From Enoplolaimus lenunculus (Eukaryota; Nematoda; Enoplea; Enoplida; Thoracostomopsidae), in the NCBI GenBank assembly GCA_030248215.1, contig JASANG010000523.1, forward strand, positions 124,001 through 188,000: a stretch of DNA of 64,000 nucleotides, given 5' to 3'. Positions within the stretch are counted from its first letter, which is position 1, and the number at the start of each line of letters is the position of its first letter. Position numbers and translations under genes: made by a program. The notes under the pieces are model-generated. The model saw nothing but the letters and a program-made list of their open reading frames with translations, searched no databases and was not told where the DNA came from. Of this stretch, positions 1-13,300 are shown in pieces.

Positions 1-1944
1 ATATTATGTTTGGATTTATATGTTTTGTATGGATTTTGTAGTACATGAGTTTGGTGAATTGTGAGCTTTGTTTCAGATATTTACTAATTAAATTTGGTGG
101 TAAAAACCAATAATCATTGATAGTTAACGTTGTACCCAGCAACCAGTCCTCACATTACTGTTTGAAGTGAACAGTTTCGGGATTTCATTGGACGATTTTG
201 ATTCTCTCGCTCGCTATTTTGGTCTAGTTGGATGATTATGGTAGGTGGCAATGTGGTTGTGTTGTGTCATTATTTCAATTATTTCATAGTTCCTAAAAAA
301 TTTTAAACAGTTGGTATACAGGAGAAAACAGCGGAAAAATTGAAGTTTTGGAAAAAGTCTGAGGAAATGTTTGGCTTAGCGTAATTTCTGTGTTATATAC
401 GCTAGTGAAATTGTCAAAATTAGCCACCCAGAATGCAATTCGTCTTCGGAATGAAGCGCTTTGCCGACTACAGCATTAATGTGGAGTGGTTATGGTGAAG
501 CTTTCATCTGCAGGAATACGTCTAGGTTGTTAGTAAAACTAAAATTTTCGCCTTCAGAAATCGGGATTGCCTGTGAACATCCATTGGTTGAGCTAAAAAT
601 ATCTGGTGGAAGTTCGGAGAAAATTTTTGGGGGGTCCTGGAAAAATTTTGCAAACCTGACGCTGGTGACCCTAGGTATGGTACGTAGACAGTAAAAAAAT
701 CCAATTGTACTATCGGTGCAGAATTTAAAACATGTTACCTTGTAGGTTATAAAATGAATGTTAAATAATTTGTTATATACGTCGATTTACTGATTTCTTA
801 GTTGTATAAAGCATTTCGTTAAACAGATGCTTATATATAGTACAAATATAGAACGAAATCTAATGGCTTATGGCTGAGCATGAATCTAAACTCAAACATA
901 AGCGAACGCGTCGTAAACTCTGTCTGTTTCTGCTCAAAATAATGTTCTACACACGGGAATGCAGGCAAATAGTAGGATCCGCTCACGTCTTAAACCTACA
1001 TTTATTTTATATTACTGGTTATATCTCGTTTTTTAACTGGAAGATTATTTGGAATATCATCAGCGTATGATGTATAATTGTGCTTTGTTTTGAGTATGTT
1101 TGCTTCGTTTATTAATTGATCTGAATTCCTGTAATTTGCGCTGCATTGTAACCGTTTAAAAACTGTTCTTCCGTTTAACGACGGGGTCAAATTGTGGCCA
1201 TTTCAATGCCTTTCTGCTGAGATGATCGGAAAGCATCAAAGCTGTAGCAGTACGTCAAGTTTTTGCCATTTTTCTGGTATCAAGCATATCGGTTCAAAGT
1301 AGTGCTAATGGTGTAAAACAGTTGCAACATATCTTTGGTAATGTGAAAGTGAAATAAATGTGCCATTTCACGAATCCTATAGGTTGTGTATTTCAGCAGT
1401 GAATCAGTCTATTTCTGGCAAATTGGTCTAATCAAGCCGTTACTGTGCATAGTTTACATGTGTAGCTTATAATTAGAGCAGCGAACCGCAACTTTATGAT
1501 AATTACGAATTTTTTAAATTGTATGAATGACTATTAATTTAAAACACTTGCCTTTTGTCCTGTGTCCTGTACACGCATTCAAATTTTTACTGAATGTTCG
1601 ATTGGGTTACTTTGTGTTATATATATTGGCGGCGGTATTTATATTAATGTGTTACATTTATTTTTATTGTATTTCATATAAATTCTTTTAAGAAATATTT
1701 TTGTAGTCTGTGTTAATGAGCAGATCGGTTATTTTACTCTTGTACAGTTTCTGCCAACGTAAAGGTAATGCTTAGGCAAGTAAGTCTTCCGGCCGTTTTT
1801 ATAAATTCCCCACAGTGGAAAATAGGCTTAAGCCTAGTGTCACAATATATGTATTGATGAGTATCGTATATTTTTCATAATCGGAACTCGGCCAATTGCT
1901 GAATTGCTAGCTTAACCCAAAGAAAAAATTCGTCTAAAATTTTC

Positions 1945-2690
1945 GAGAAGCGTTTTATGTTTTGTACATGGGGGTCGAAAGGTGTATGTCCGTCCGTCCG
2001 TCTGTCCGAAAAGAATCTCAAGAACGGCTGTTGTTTGAAAGCCAATTATCCTGGGGTGTTAACCTCGCATTGGGGTTTTAAAATTTTAAGCCGTTTAGTA
2101 GCTACAGCCTAATTTGCATAATTAATTAAGCCTATATTAGAACTTTCCACAATATTTCACTAATTATTACAGTTAGAAGCAATGTAATTTTAGCAATAAA
2201 GGGTTTTTGGGTGCGAGACTGTCTAAAAACCCCCAAAAAAAAAAAAAAAAACAATATAATTTCAGCCCTAAAGGCTTTTTAGTTGCGACGAATTTGAATA
2301 AATAGTTTACAGACATCCAAAACCGATAATTGAATAGTTAGCTAATAGCTAATTTGCATATTAGCTTAATTGACAAAACAAAACTAGGACTTTTTAAATT
2401 ATTTCAATAATTATTAGGGTTTATTGAAGGTTTTTGGGTGCGAAGAATCTGAATAAAATGTTTACAAACCTCCAAAACCGATAATTGAATAGTTAGCTAA
2501 TAGCTAATTTGCATATTAGCTTAATTGACAAGACAAAATTAGGACTTTTGAAATTATTCCAAAAATTATTAGGGTGGCTGAAGGGTTTTTGTGTGCGAGG
2601 AATCTGAGGAAATTGCTTACAAACTCCAAAATCGATAAATGAGTAGTTAGCTAATAACTAATTTGCATATTACCTTATTGCTTACGTGTG
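1945..2690 (+). repeat. Dispersed long repeat, copy A
   Basis: The left part carries a GTCC-rich tract (about 1988-2010) followed by a motif reading AATCTCAAGAACGG. The rest is made of degenerate subrepeats of roughly 150 bp, each containing GCTAATTTGCATATTAGC-like palindromic AT-rich sequence, a TTTTTGGGTGCGA motif and CCTCCAAAACCGATAA. The same element lies in reverse orientation at 27990-29150, so it is a mobile or dispersed repeat. No coding capacity was seen and its class is unknown. Confidence 0.75.
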
Positions 2691-2819
2691 GAAAAACCCC
2701 CCCCAAAAAAAGCCCCCCCACCACCGCCTTTAAAAATATTTTCCCCTCCCAAGAAAAAAAAAAAACAAAACACCAGCACGGAAGGGAGGCAACCAACCAA
2801 ACGAAACCAAAACAAACCA

Positions 2820-3355
2820 AACCTCAGGTGGGGCCAACGTAAGTTATTATTAGTCAGTAGCAATTTTCTAAACCGAATAAGTACTCAGCACTATTGGAGC
2901 AGTTGCATAAAATAAAAAAAACTATTTTTGGAATGGTATGTTTTATGGCATTCAGCAACTTGTGGGTCAGGGTACTTCCCTTACAGTAACAGGTTAAAAC
3001 AACTGCTTAAAAAAGAAAATTGAGGTTCGGACACCCAAAAAACGCAAAATCCAGTTTCGGATATTTTGAAATATAAAATTAAATTTCGCATATCCGGATA
3101 TTCGGATAAATATCCGGCAAGAACTGCCGGATATTCGGATATGAAAAAAATATCCGATTTATCATCACTAGTAGGATATCTATGTGGTTCTGTCTGCTTG
3201 GAAAGTAGAACGACATATAAATCTGAGAGAGATAAACCAAATAAACTCAATTTCAGGTGGCCAACACAAGTATTTTTAGTCAGAAGCAATCTTCTAAAAA
3301 CCGAATACCCGCTCTATTGAAGAAGTTGCATAAATAACTATTTTTAGAATTGTGA
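2820..3355. repeat. Local duplication flanking a palindromic TATCCGG repeat
   Basis: About 110 bp at 2820-2937 recurs in diverged form at 3243-3355 (shared motifs include TTTTAGTCAG, AAACCGAATA and GTTGCATAAA). Between them, 2940-3170 is a repeat rich in ATATCCGGATATTCGG palindromes. It is shared with 33340-33545, including the flank reading AACCCAAAAAACGCAAAA. It is probably a non-autonomous DNA element. Confidence 0.6.
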
Positions 3356-4316
3356 GACTAAAATTAATCATTAAACGTAAAATTACCAGCAAAACAATTC
3401 TAAGATCATTATTGTTATACTACTGTCTTTTAGTAGTACCCATTACAACAGCCGAAACTCTATTTTGCTTTTTTAAATGATATATTTAATTCCAATACCA
3501 AAGAACTGGAACCTCCGAGAAAAATACTACGGAGCCGGAGCCCGAATTTCAACCGCGGCTGGAGGCAAACCTCTGATTGTACTCTGGTTGGCGGCGTGGC
3601 CCACCACCCCCACTTTCGGAGAAAATCTATGTACCGTTCCAATGAGAAATCCAATTATTTCTGTGCTGAATATTATACCTACAGTTTTTAAATCACGCAG
3701 TTTTCATTTAGATACGTCGCAATTGTTCGATTTGAAATAAAAGAGACGAAAATAATCCAAAATCTAAAGAATAGCTGGATGCCTCCGCTATTTTTCTTTA
3801 ATTAGCGAGCTCTGTGAATATTTGCATACCGCAATTGCACCGGCAGAAAAATAAAACATCTTTCAAACTTTTAGACTTTAAATATCCGTTTTCCGTTTGC
3901 GTTTTCGTGAGTATTGCATCACATTTACGTGTCCACTTTCGCTTTTTTTGCTAAGTATCCGTTTACACCCCTCTTCCAAGCAATCCATTAAATTTTTTAG
4001 AAATAAAGAGTAAAATGGTAAAAAGCTATCACTACATGAACAAGTATTTAAATGTATTCGATTTCTCTATTAATGTCTGTTGGGTCCCACCGTTTCTCAA
4101 TTGTTCCTGGTGGCGCATAGGCTACGTTATCAACCAATTACACATTTAACCATGCCATCCGTACAGAAATATGCTGGAAAAACTTGCCGCGGGCAGCTCA
4201 AAATGCTCGAGTTCTATCTGAGAATTTTTTAACGTCTCAAAAATCCAATACAGTACAGATTGCGTTGCGGCTGGTATAGAAATGAAAACCTAACGGAGAT
4301 TAAATTAAAATTTATA

Positions 4317-4341
4317 ATGAAGAAACGACGTAAACAAACCG
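4317..4341 (+). CDS. Inferred first coding exon of the anoctamin
   Basis: An ATG opens eight codons (MKKRRKQT) and one extra base before a good donor (GTAAGC). This phase exactly fits the exon at 4676, which has no in-frame ATG of its own before the conserved dimerisation domain and an in-frame TGA just upstream. The 334-nt intron is typical for this gene. The exon is too short to confirm by similarity, and an alternative upstream exon is possible. Confidence 0.5.
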
Positions 4342-7300
4342 GTAAGCAAACACACGCTACCGCGTATAATTTTGCAAAAATCTATCACGGGACAATTCGG
4401 GTGACGAGGGTAGTACGATGGCATAGTACTTTTTTAGTTGTTTGCGGTGCGAAATCAAAACATACCACTTCGGATTTTGTATTTGGTAAAAGTTTTGTGG
4501 GTGGTTATTGTATTTTGATATCAGAATTTTGTTTGTTACAAAAGTTTAACGCTTAAAACGACTGCAAAACTCTGGCAAATTTTACCAAGCTTCAGCTCAG
4601 GCTGCTCTTCGCCTGTTGTCGCATCGCGAATCAGGGTTTTGTCGAGTCTTTGAGACAACCAAAAACGATTTTCAGAAAATCCTCGCAATCGTGCCAGAAA
4701 ACAACGGTTTCGAAAAAAATCCGGTGAACAAATACTGAACACAGTATGGCACGCGTCACCAGGAATGTTTTTTGAAGACGGAAAAAAGTTGATCGACTTT
4801 GTATTGGTGTACAAAAAAGTTCCCCAACGAAAACAACTGCAAAAAGAGCATATTGTGAGAACACGGTAAGGCCAACTGTCTTTGCAAAAATTTGAGTGAT
4901 TGTCAAATGAATGATGAGCACTGTGCATTTTTTGGGCCAACGTATAGAACAGGGCCGTAACAGTGCTATAAGCATATTCTTAGGCCTAAGCCTACGCGTA
5001 AGAATGAGCATATACCTAAACCTATAAGACTAAGCAAAAATTTAGTCTAAAACTTATTAGCTTACTCTATCTATCACAGTCCCGCAGAGAAGCGTTCGTC
5101 TTCTTTCCTGGACCGTTTGTCATATTTTGATTATGGTGCCGTTCATAGTTTTGGCTGATCACACGCAAAAAATTACATAAATGAGCATATACCTAAGCCT
5201 ATAAGACTAAGCAAAAATTTAGTCTAAAGCTTATTAGCTTACGTACTCTAAGACAGTCCCGCAGAGAAGCGTTCTCCTTCTTTCGTGAACCGTTTTTCAT
5301 ATTTTGATGTGTGGTGCCGTTCATAATTTTGGCTGATCGCGCTCAAAAAATTGCATAAGTTTTAAAAGGCATCTTAAAAAACGTTCCAGCCAACAAGCAT
5401 TCGTATATAAAATTTTTTCAGCTTCAGTATTTTACCCTTTGTAATAATATTTTTTAGCAAAATAATTTCAATTTATTACTTTTTATTTCAGTAACGAATT
5501 CTTAGCAGCGCTCGTCGAAGAAGGTCTTGAGCTGGAAGCGGATGCCAGTTCAGCGACGTATCCAAATTTAGTTTTTGTAAAATTGCACGCGCCCGAAGAA
5601 TTGCTTGCACAACAAGCTGAAGCGATGCATTTAGACGTACCGCTGGCAAATCGAGAAATGCAGCTGAAATTTGACAACCAATCGTGGTGGGAACGCATAA
5701 AGCATTCAGCTACTGCCTGGTGTCCTCAACGACAGGACCCGAGATATCTTGCGGTTAGAATACTGGCTTAGGCAATATGTGCACCCAATCCACAGAACGA
5801 AGAATTTCTACTGAAATATTTTACTTGAAATTTTGAATACACCAACGTTTTCGGCAATATTTAATTTAAAATCTATATGACAAAGAAAACAACATTAAGT
5901 TTTTTATTGCATTTTATCCAGCAACCTACAAAATTTGTATGGCTGGAGGTGGTCTGATCTAGGATCTAATTCTTGCGGATCGTCGCAGCACAACATGCCT
6001 GCCTCCGGCCACGGCGGAAGCTTTGAGAGTACAACTTTGAGCAATAAATCGTCGAGATTTGTTAAAAAATGAGCCTAAATCCTAAATTGTTTAAGAACAT
6101 TTTACTGATATTTGCTAACAATTAGCAAATTAAACGCATATATAATAATATTTAACTGTCAAATTTTGAAAACTCTCCGGCTTTCCGACACTCAGCTACA
6201 AGCTGTTTCAATCTATTAGGTTTAATAATTTTTACTATCACTATTAATTTTTACAGGCGTACACCGAACCAACACAGTATAAAGCACCATTTGTAATGTC
6301 AAAAAGGCATTTATTCGTGCGTTATACAACGCATTCGTTTTTCGAACTACACAATCGAATCTATATTGTTTGGGATATGCTCAGTCGTATTCCGTATCAC
6401 GTTGGCAAAGAGTATTGGCAAGCGATGTCTCAAGAAAACTTGACCGGAATAGCTGTTAGTAGAGAATTAGGTAACAAAGCATTACGAGGAACTTTTACCT
6501 ACTAGAAAGGGAAATTTTGTTTTGAGTATATATCCCGAGAAACAGCGCTGCTTTCCGCGTGCGAGACATTTCGATTTGATATATGAAGCCCAGAGCGTAC
6601 AGATAGGTCCAATGTATAGAACAGGACCGTAACAGCAGTATATGCATATTCGAAGCCTGAGCATATTAGCTAAACCTATAGCATACGCCTATTAAGCGTA
6701 AGAATGAGATTATATATATCAAAGTCTAAGCATACCAGAAACAAAAACTGATAGTGATCAAGGATCAAGATAAAGGAAAAGACCATCAGCTTTTACCGAA
6801 TCTGGTTTAACAATAGAGATGCTAAAACAAAGTACTGCAGCCGAAAACAGATATTACAAATCTTCCAAACACAACTACAAGAAATTTCAATTTGTTTCCA
6901 GAAGTAGAATCAAGTCGTGTGGGTATTTCACACCTCCTGTCGCAACGGTGCTTCATCGCCGCGTACCCGCTGCATGACAGTGATATCGACGACCTTAGCC
7001 AGGCCTCAATTGCTGCCCAGCCGCCTGAACAATGGGGTACACGGCAGCTGCTTGCCGTATCTTGGGCCAGCTATCGCGCATTGCTACGAGCGCAGCCAAT
7101 CTTTGCAATTGGTCGCTATTGTGGATCAGTTGTTGGTGTTTATTTTGCATGGCTTGGATTTTATACTCGAATGTTGATTGCCCCAGTTCTGATTGGATTC
7201 TGTGTATTTTTGTTCGGGTTAGCGACGTATACACAAGATGCGCAAGTGGTTGGTACGTTTTGAAGAGAGATGGAACCTATGCTAATTATGTCGATGAAGC

Positions 7301-10300
7301 CACTGGGAGCCAGCTACACTGGGAGACTTAGAGCCTTAGAAGCATAGGTTTGATTGGCTTTTGTTTAGGCTTATGTGTAGGCGTATAGATGGCACCCATG
7401 CAAATTTTATTGGGATGTTCTCACTGTGTGACAGCTTAGCCTGTGGGACTAGAGACTGAAAGGCTTATGTTTGATTGGGTTATGTTTGTTTACGCTGACG
7501 CTTATAACCGTAGGCTAGCGCTTATAGCAATAAAGCATAAATAAAGCTTAGGCTTTTAGGCTCAGTGCGCAGTTGCGCACGCCCTTACAGTTATTAACAT
7601 GACAGAAATGGGTATTGGATAATTTTCACGGTTGCACTCGGCAATTCTTGCTAGATTTTATTCCAAATATCTGGTGCCCATCCGCAGTTTTAGTCTATCA
7701 TCTAAATAAAGACCAGCAGTTGATAAAGTTAATTTTATATGGTGAAGTTTGTGAACGCATCAAAGACGTCTTATTGCTTCAGCCAGTACAACAAATAAAT
7801 CAATATATTCACTGAGATTTGTAAAAAATGCCTAAAAAATAAATTTTAGGCCATCAACTTCTCTGTGAGACGATGTTTTAGACGTCTGTAGTGACAGCCG
7901 ACTCGGCACACGTCAAATGTGTCCAATTTGCCGACCGACACAATGTGATGTATGGCAATTACACGATATTTGCAACTCAACCCGTGCCAGCCGCGTTCTT
8001 GACAATCAGTTGACGCTTTTGTGGGCGTTTGTTATGTCCGTTTGGTCAATGATTCTACTCGAGCTTTGGAGTCGTGAGCGAAAAGTGTTCGCGTTCAGAT
8101 GGGGCAGTTTGTTTAAAGACGTCGGTGCTGAAGTTGATATTATTCGGCCTGAGTACGAACGAGCGGTACGTTTATTTATGCAACCAATAGAAGTGGTTAC
8201 GAACAAAACGTTTAATAAAATTGTAGAACGTAGGTTAAACGATGATTGTAGAATAGCAAAAGAAAGCTTTCAGTATGCAATTGCTGTGCCAATCTGTACT
8301 AAAAGCATAGCATAGAGGCACGAGCTATTGATAAAAGTTAACAAGTTGACTTTTATATACGGGAACCAAGTTGGGAAATTACAGGCAACAAAAGTCCGCG
8401 TCAGCGAAGTGACCGGAACCAACGAACCATACATCAACCCGTGGAGAATTCGTAAGCGCAAGCTAGCAACAAACATCATCTGCGCGGGCTGTGTGCTTGC
8501 AATGCTGGCCAGTTTTGTTGCCGTGATTTCGTTGCGTGTTTATTTAACCAACGTCCTACTCCATGTTCAACCGCATCTGCGTTTATCGCATAGTCGTATC
8601 TATCTGGTTGCTGGCGTTGCAACTGCAAGCGTATCGGTTATACTGCAATTTGCGTTCTCGAGTTGTTACGAGCAACTCATGTGGCGACTGGTGAAATTTG
8701 AACTGCCGAAAACTCAGGTTTCAATAATTCATCAATGTTAAAATGTGGGATTGCAGAGATTCGAAAATTTCGCGAGAAATCGGAATTTTTGGAAAAGATT
8801 AAGCCTATGCCTAAGCGTTGTAAACTGTGAACTGATTGTCTGTAAGATTTTGCCATGTTTTATTATAGATTATGATTTCAATCGTAGACAAATTTGTCTC
8901 TTTAGGTCAAAACGACATGGAAATCGCCTATAACTTAAAAAGATCAGGGCTTCAACAAACTTAAATTCAACTTATATTCAACCGCTATGTCACTTGGTAC
9001 TAAAAGTTGGCGGACAGTCAAATTTAAATTCGAAATCCCTGTGTTCCATTGACACATCAATGTCGTATTCTCAACTGTGTGTTGCAGCTATTTGTTCGCT
9101 TCAGTAATTGACTGCACTAATTGTAAAACCAATTACACTGCTAAATTCCGACAGGTTTCAACCACTGGTTTGAAAGATATCGATTGCCAATATTTAGTAA
9201 CAGCTTCGACTACATGACTTATGTTAAACCGTGTCTAAACTACTTATTACAGGAGCAGCTCGAACACAGCTACGCTTATAAAGTATTCACTCTCCAATTT
9301 GTCAACTACTATACGCCGCTGTTTTATCTGGCGTTCATCAAAGGCAGATTCACCAGTGTTCCTTCAGCGAGAACCTACGGCGCAGTAGAAGAGTACTGCA
9401 CTCACGCAGGCTGCATGCACGATTTGTGTTTAGCGTTAGTGATGCAAGTTATTGGAAAACAGCTGTTAACTTCGGTTAGCGAAGCTGTGCGTTCAAGCAG
9501 ACGATGGCGAAATTTAAAGTAAACAAAAATGTGAATGTAGTTGTTTTGTTAGAGTTCTGCCGCCATATGGATATATTGGCCCATGACTTTGACGGGCATA
9601 GCGTTTCTTCGCGGGACTCCACAAGAGTGAGCCTAAAGTTTAGACTAATTTTTGCTTAGGTCAGGCTAGTTTTATAGAGTTTATCCATATATACTGCAGT
9701 AACCCTAATAAGTGGGAGACTCCCATTTTGAGTCTCAATCAATAATCCCGAACTGTAGTGCATAAATGACTCCAGGACCAAATAAAATTGAGTTTGAAAC
9801 TTTAAAGCATACTGTACTGACCCTAATAAGAGAAGGGTCCCCATTTTCAGTAAATATCAATAGGAGTCCGTATTTTTAATAAGAGTCTGTAAGTGGATAG
9901 AGTTCCTAAACCTTAATGAAAGTCCACAAATGTCAATTATCCCTAAGCGGGGTTCACGTTATAGCTGGGGCAGCCTGGAACGCGTTTTGGTTCTATTACA
10001 ATAGCGGGCAACATTTTGTCTGCACGTTAATCCGCCATGAAATTCAAAAAAATTGTATTGGCTGCTATCATGATGTGACATTCACTGTTTGCAGTGCAAT
10101 ATCAAATGATATTCCAAATATTGCATGCAAACTAGTTTGAATGTCCTCTACAATGTCTATATGATACTAAAATGTAAAATTTGAATTATTCGTCCTTAGG
10201 AATATATTTTGGGAATATTTTCGCCAGAAACAAAAACGTAGGAGCTAGTTCAGCTTTCGAAATGATTTAATGATACGTTATCTAACTTTTTAATGTTTTA

Positions 10301-13300
10301 TTAGAGTGCAAAAACTGCGTTGTCCTGCACAATATCACATGGTATTTAGTAGAATTTGTAATATCATATCATATTCGAATAAATGTTCCGCGGTATCATA
10401 TGACATACGGCTATTTGTATACGATTTTCGCATGAGATCCGCGATTTGTAAGCCAATATCATGTGACATTCACATTTTGCCGTATTACCCGCTATTTAGT
10501 GCGCCAAATTTTATGTTGACGTCGAATCAACATGGGACAAAACGTATTCCGTGTTGCCCCAGTTATAACGTGAACACTGCAAGTGTAGCGCATAAAGGAC
10601 TACAGGACCAAATAAAGTTGAGTTCGCAACTTTAAAGCGTAAGTACTTTTAAGTGTTTAACCTTGCATTATCGCTCAAGCTATTGACAACTACAAATAAA
10701 CGTTTAATTCAATGGATAGTTGCAATACTAGATATAAATCAGTAACGAAGGGGGGCGGACGCGGATGGCGGGTTAAAAATAAATAACAGTAGGTAACCGA
10801 ATAGCAAGGGGTACCCTCTGGAGAGACCAAATATACATCAGTACCCCTTCTTATTTGGGTCACTACCGTACTTAAATTTTGAAAGTGCATTCCTAAGTAC
10901 TTGTAGCTTTGCGTAATCGCTCGAACTTTTGATACAAATAAATAAACGTTTAATTCAACGGACAGTTGCAATATCGGATATTTATCAGTGAAAGATGGTA
11001 GAGGGCGTGTTAAAAATAAATAACAGTTCGTAACCGAATAACAGGGGCATCTTCTGGAGATGCCAAATAAATATCAGTCTCCCCTGTGTTATTCGGGTCA
11101 TTACAAAAGCTGTATATACATATGCTAGTAAATGACCACTACGTCTCGAAATCAGTTGAATATATTATACGCTGTGCGTGTAGAGGTGTGCGAAGGCCCT
11201 TGCCGCACCTATAAGTGTTCGATCAAAAGGCAACGTGGAATTGCAAGTGTGCCCTTCTAAAAAACTGGTGCGCCCATTGATTTGACTATACGGACTTGGA
11301 TGTTTCAGAAATTACTTTGTCGCCAGACAAAAAGTGCGGCATCGCAAGCCATTGTGGTGCCACCGAAAGCTATTTCGAAGTCCGTCCGTCGCAGATGGAG
11401 TTGAAACAGACGTCACAGAAGATGATATAAGTGTTCGAAGTTTATCGACGATTGGCGATAGTGACCTTTTAGACTCTGGGTCGCCGGCAAAACAATCCTC
11501 CCCTGCAGGCGCGTCTTACCCAGCCGGTCCTCGGTGGGAACGCGATTTTAGACTCGACGAGTTACCTCACTCCCCGATGACTGACGAATATATGAATTTG
11601 ACCGTTCAGTTTGGATTTATCACACTGTTTGCGGCAGCGTTACCACTTACCCCACTAATTACGTTGGTCAATAATGTGTTCGAAATTCGTGTTGATGCGA
11701 GAAAGTTTATATATCGATACCGGAGACCGATTCCTGGAATTAAGGTAAGGGTCCATATTCTCAAATGCGTGTAGCACCTATCACCAGTTGGTGATAGGTC
11801 TAGTAACTTTCGAACCAGTGAACGCTGAGGCTCAAAGTTCAGCTCATTTTTCGCATACTGATGATTTGCTCTAGGTACGCCAGTAAGTACCAATTTTGAT
11901 TTTTAACACCTTCAATAGTTAGTGAGTTTGAACCCTGTCACTGCTTAACATAAAACGTCACCTCTCTAAAATTGAAATGTTGGCAGTTTAAAATAATTTT
12001 CCCAATTCATAGGGTACTTCACATCACAATTAATTTATAACGTGACATTTTTTAAAATAGCCAAGACGAATGGTTTTTGTAAGCATTGTGTATTTAAGTG
12101 AAGACACAAGCTTGTAAACAAGGGTTATCATGGTTTAGATTCACTTCAGCCTGTGCGAAGTTTGCAACCCCAAGTTGTGTACAGGGACGTATACAAGGAA
12201 ATAGAGGCAATATATATGTTCTCCCGAAACTACGGGACAAACAAGCAGGTCGAATGGTGTTAAGTTTTCCTCAATTAGACTTTTGGCTTATAAGTTATCG
12301 TTAAATATTTGATTTGGCGCGCTTTCGTTTTGGGACGGCGCCAAATTCGTTCTTTGTCCATAAACTCCTTAGCGACATGTCTGATTGTGAAAAATTTATC
12401 CCCATTCGAGTCAGCTATGCAGGCTGCGGCGAATGGTATATATACCTGATTTGATTAACTTTTTGATTAAAAAATGTTTTGGGTCCAAAGGTGGCCTTGG
12501 GACCTGATTGAACTTCCACACCTGTAAATTTGGCCATGTAATGACCAGCTTTCACTCGCAAGTTTTTGCCACTACACGGCAAAAAATGGCGAGTCAAATT
12601 GACTCTATCCGAAATAGACTTTACGGGACTACACAAACTGAGTCATATTCGACTCCGGCAGAGTCAAATTTGACTCACTAAGTCGCACACCTGACTCTGA
12701 CGGAGTTGAATTTGACTCAGATTGCGTAGTCCCGTAGAGCCTATTTCGGAGAGTGTCAATTTGACTCACCATTTTTTGCAGTGTATTTTAGCTCGTGCGG
12801 GCCCCTTTCCAAACCGTTTTTTGAGATTTTACCTAATTTTCAAGTTTATTCTAAAAATCTGCTGAACAGTATTTTTCTTCTACTTTGCACAGCTGTCTAT
12901 CAAACAAAAACCAAAAGCTTTTTGTTTGCTGTATTTCAGACCGCTCGTATGGGGGCCTGGTACAAAATTTTGCTGTTCCTTTGTCGTTTATCGGTGCTCT
13001 CAAACGCGTTCATTATTGCCTTCACCAGCGATACAATTGACCGTCTTGTATATCGACTGGGTATTGGTGAAACTAGAAGCTTAGAAGGTTAGTGGGCTAA
13101 GTTGCAACCGGAGGTAAAAGTTAACTGGAGCCGGAGGATAACAAATGCTGCCGGAACCGAAGCTGGAGGTGAAGCAAAGTTAGGAAAACAAAAGTAATAT
13201 TGAGCTTGCAAGTTTGCAAATTTCAACAACGTTTTGCAAGATGCAACCGGAGGTGAAAAATATCGGAGCAGGAGGTCAACTAAACTTGCCGAAGCCGGAA

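Larger units (their letters stand above)
1..4316. other. Intergenic, no gene recognised
   Basis: This stretch upstream of the anoctamin gene holds only short open frames with no family motif and no splice-compatible partners. From 1945 onward it is mostly repeat DNA, listed separately. Undetected 5' untranslated exons of the anoctamin could lie here. Confidence 0.5.

Noticed and set aside
4975-5000. Interstitial telomere (TTAGGC-like repeats)
   Set aside because: Only two or three degenerate units, recurring inside a dispersed element. Not an array.
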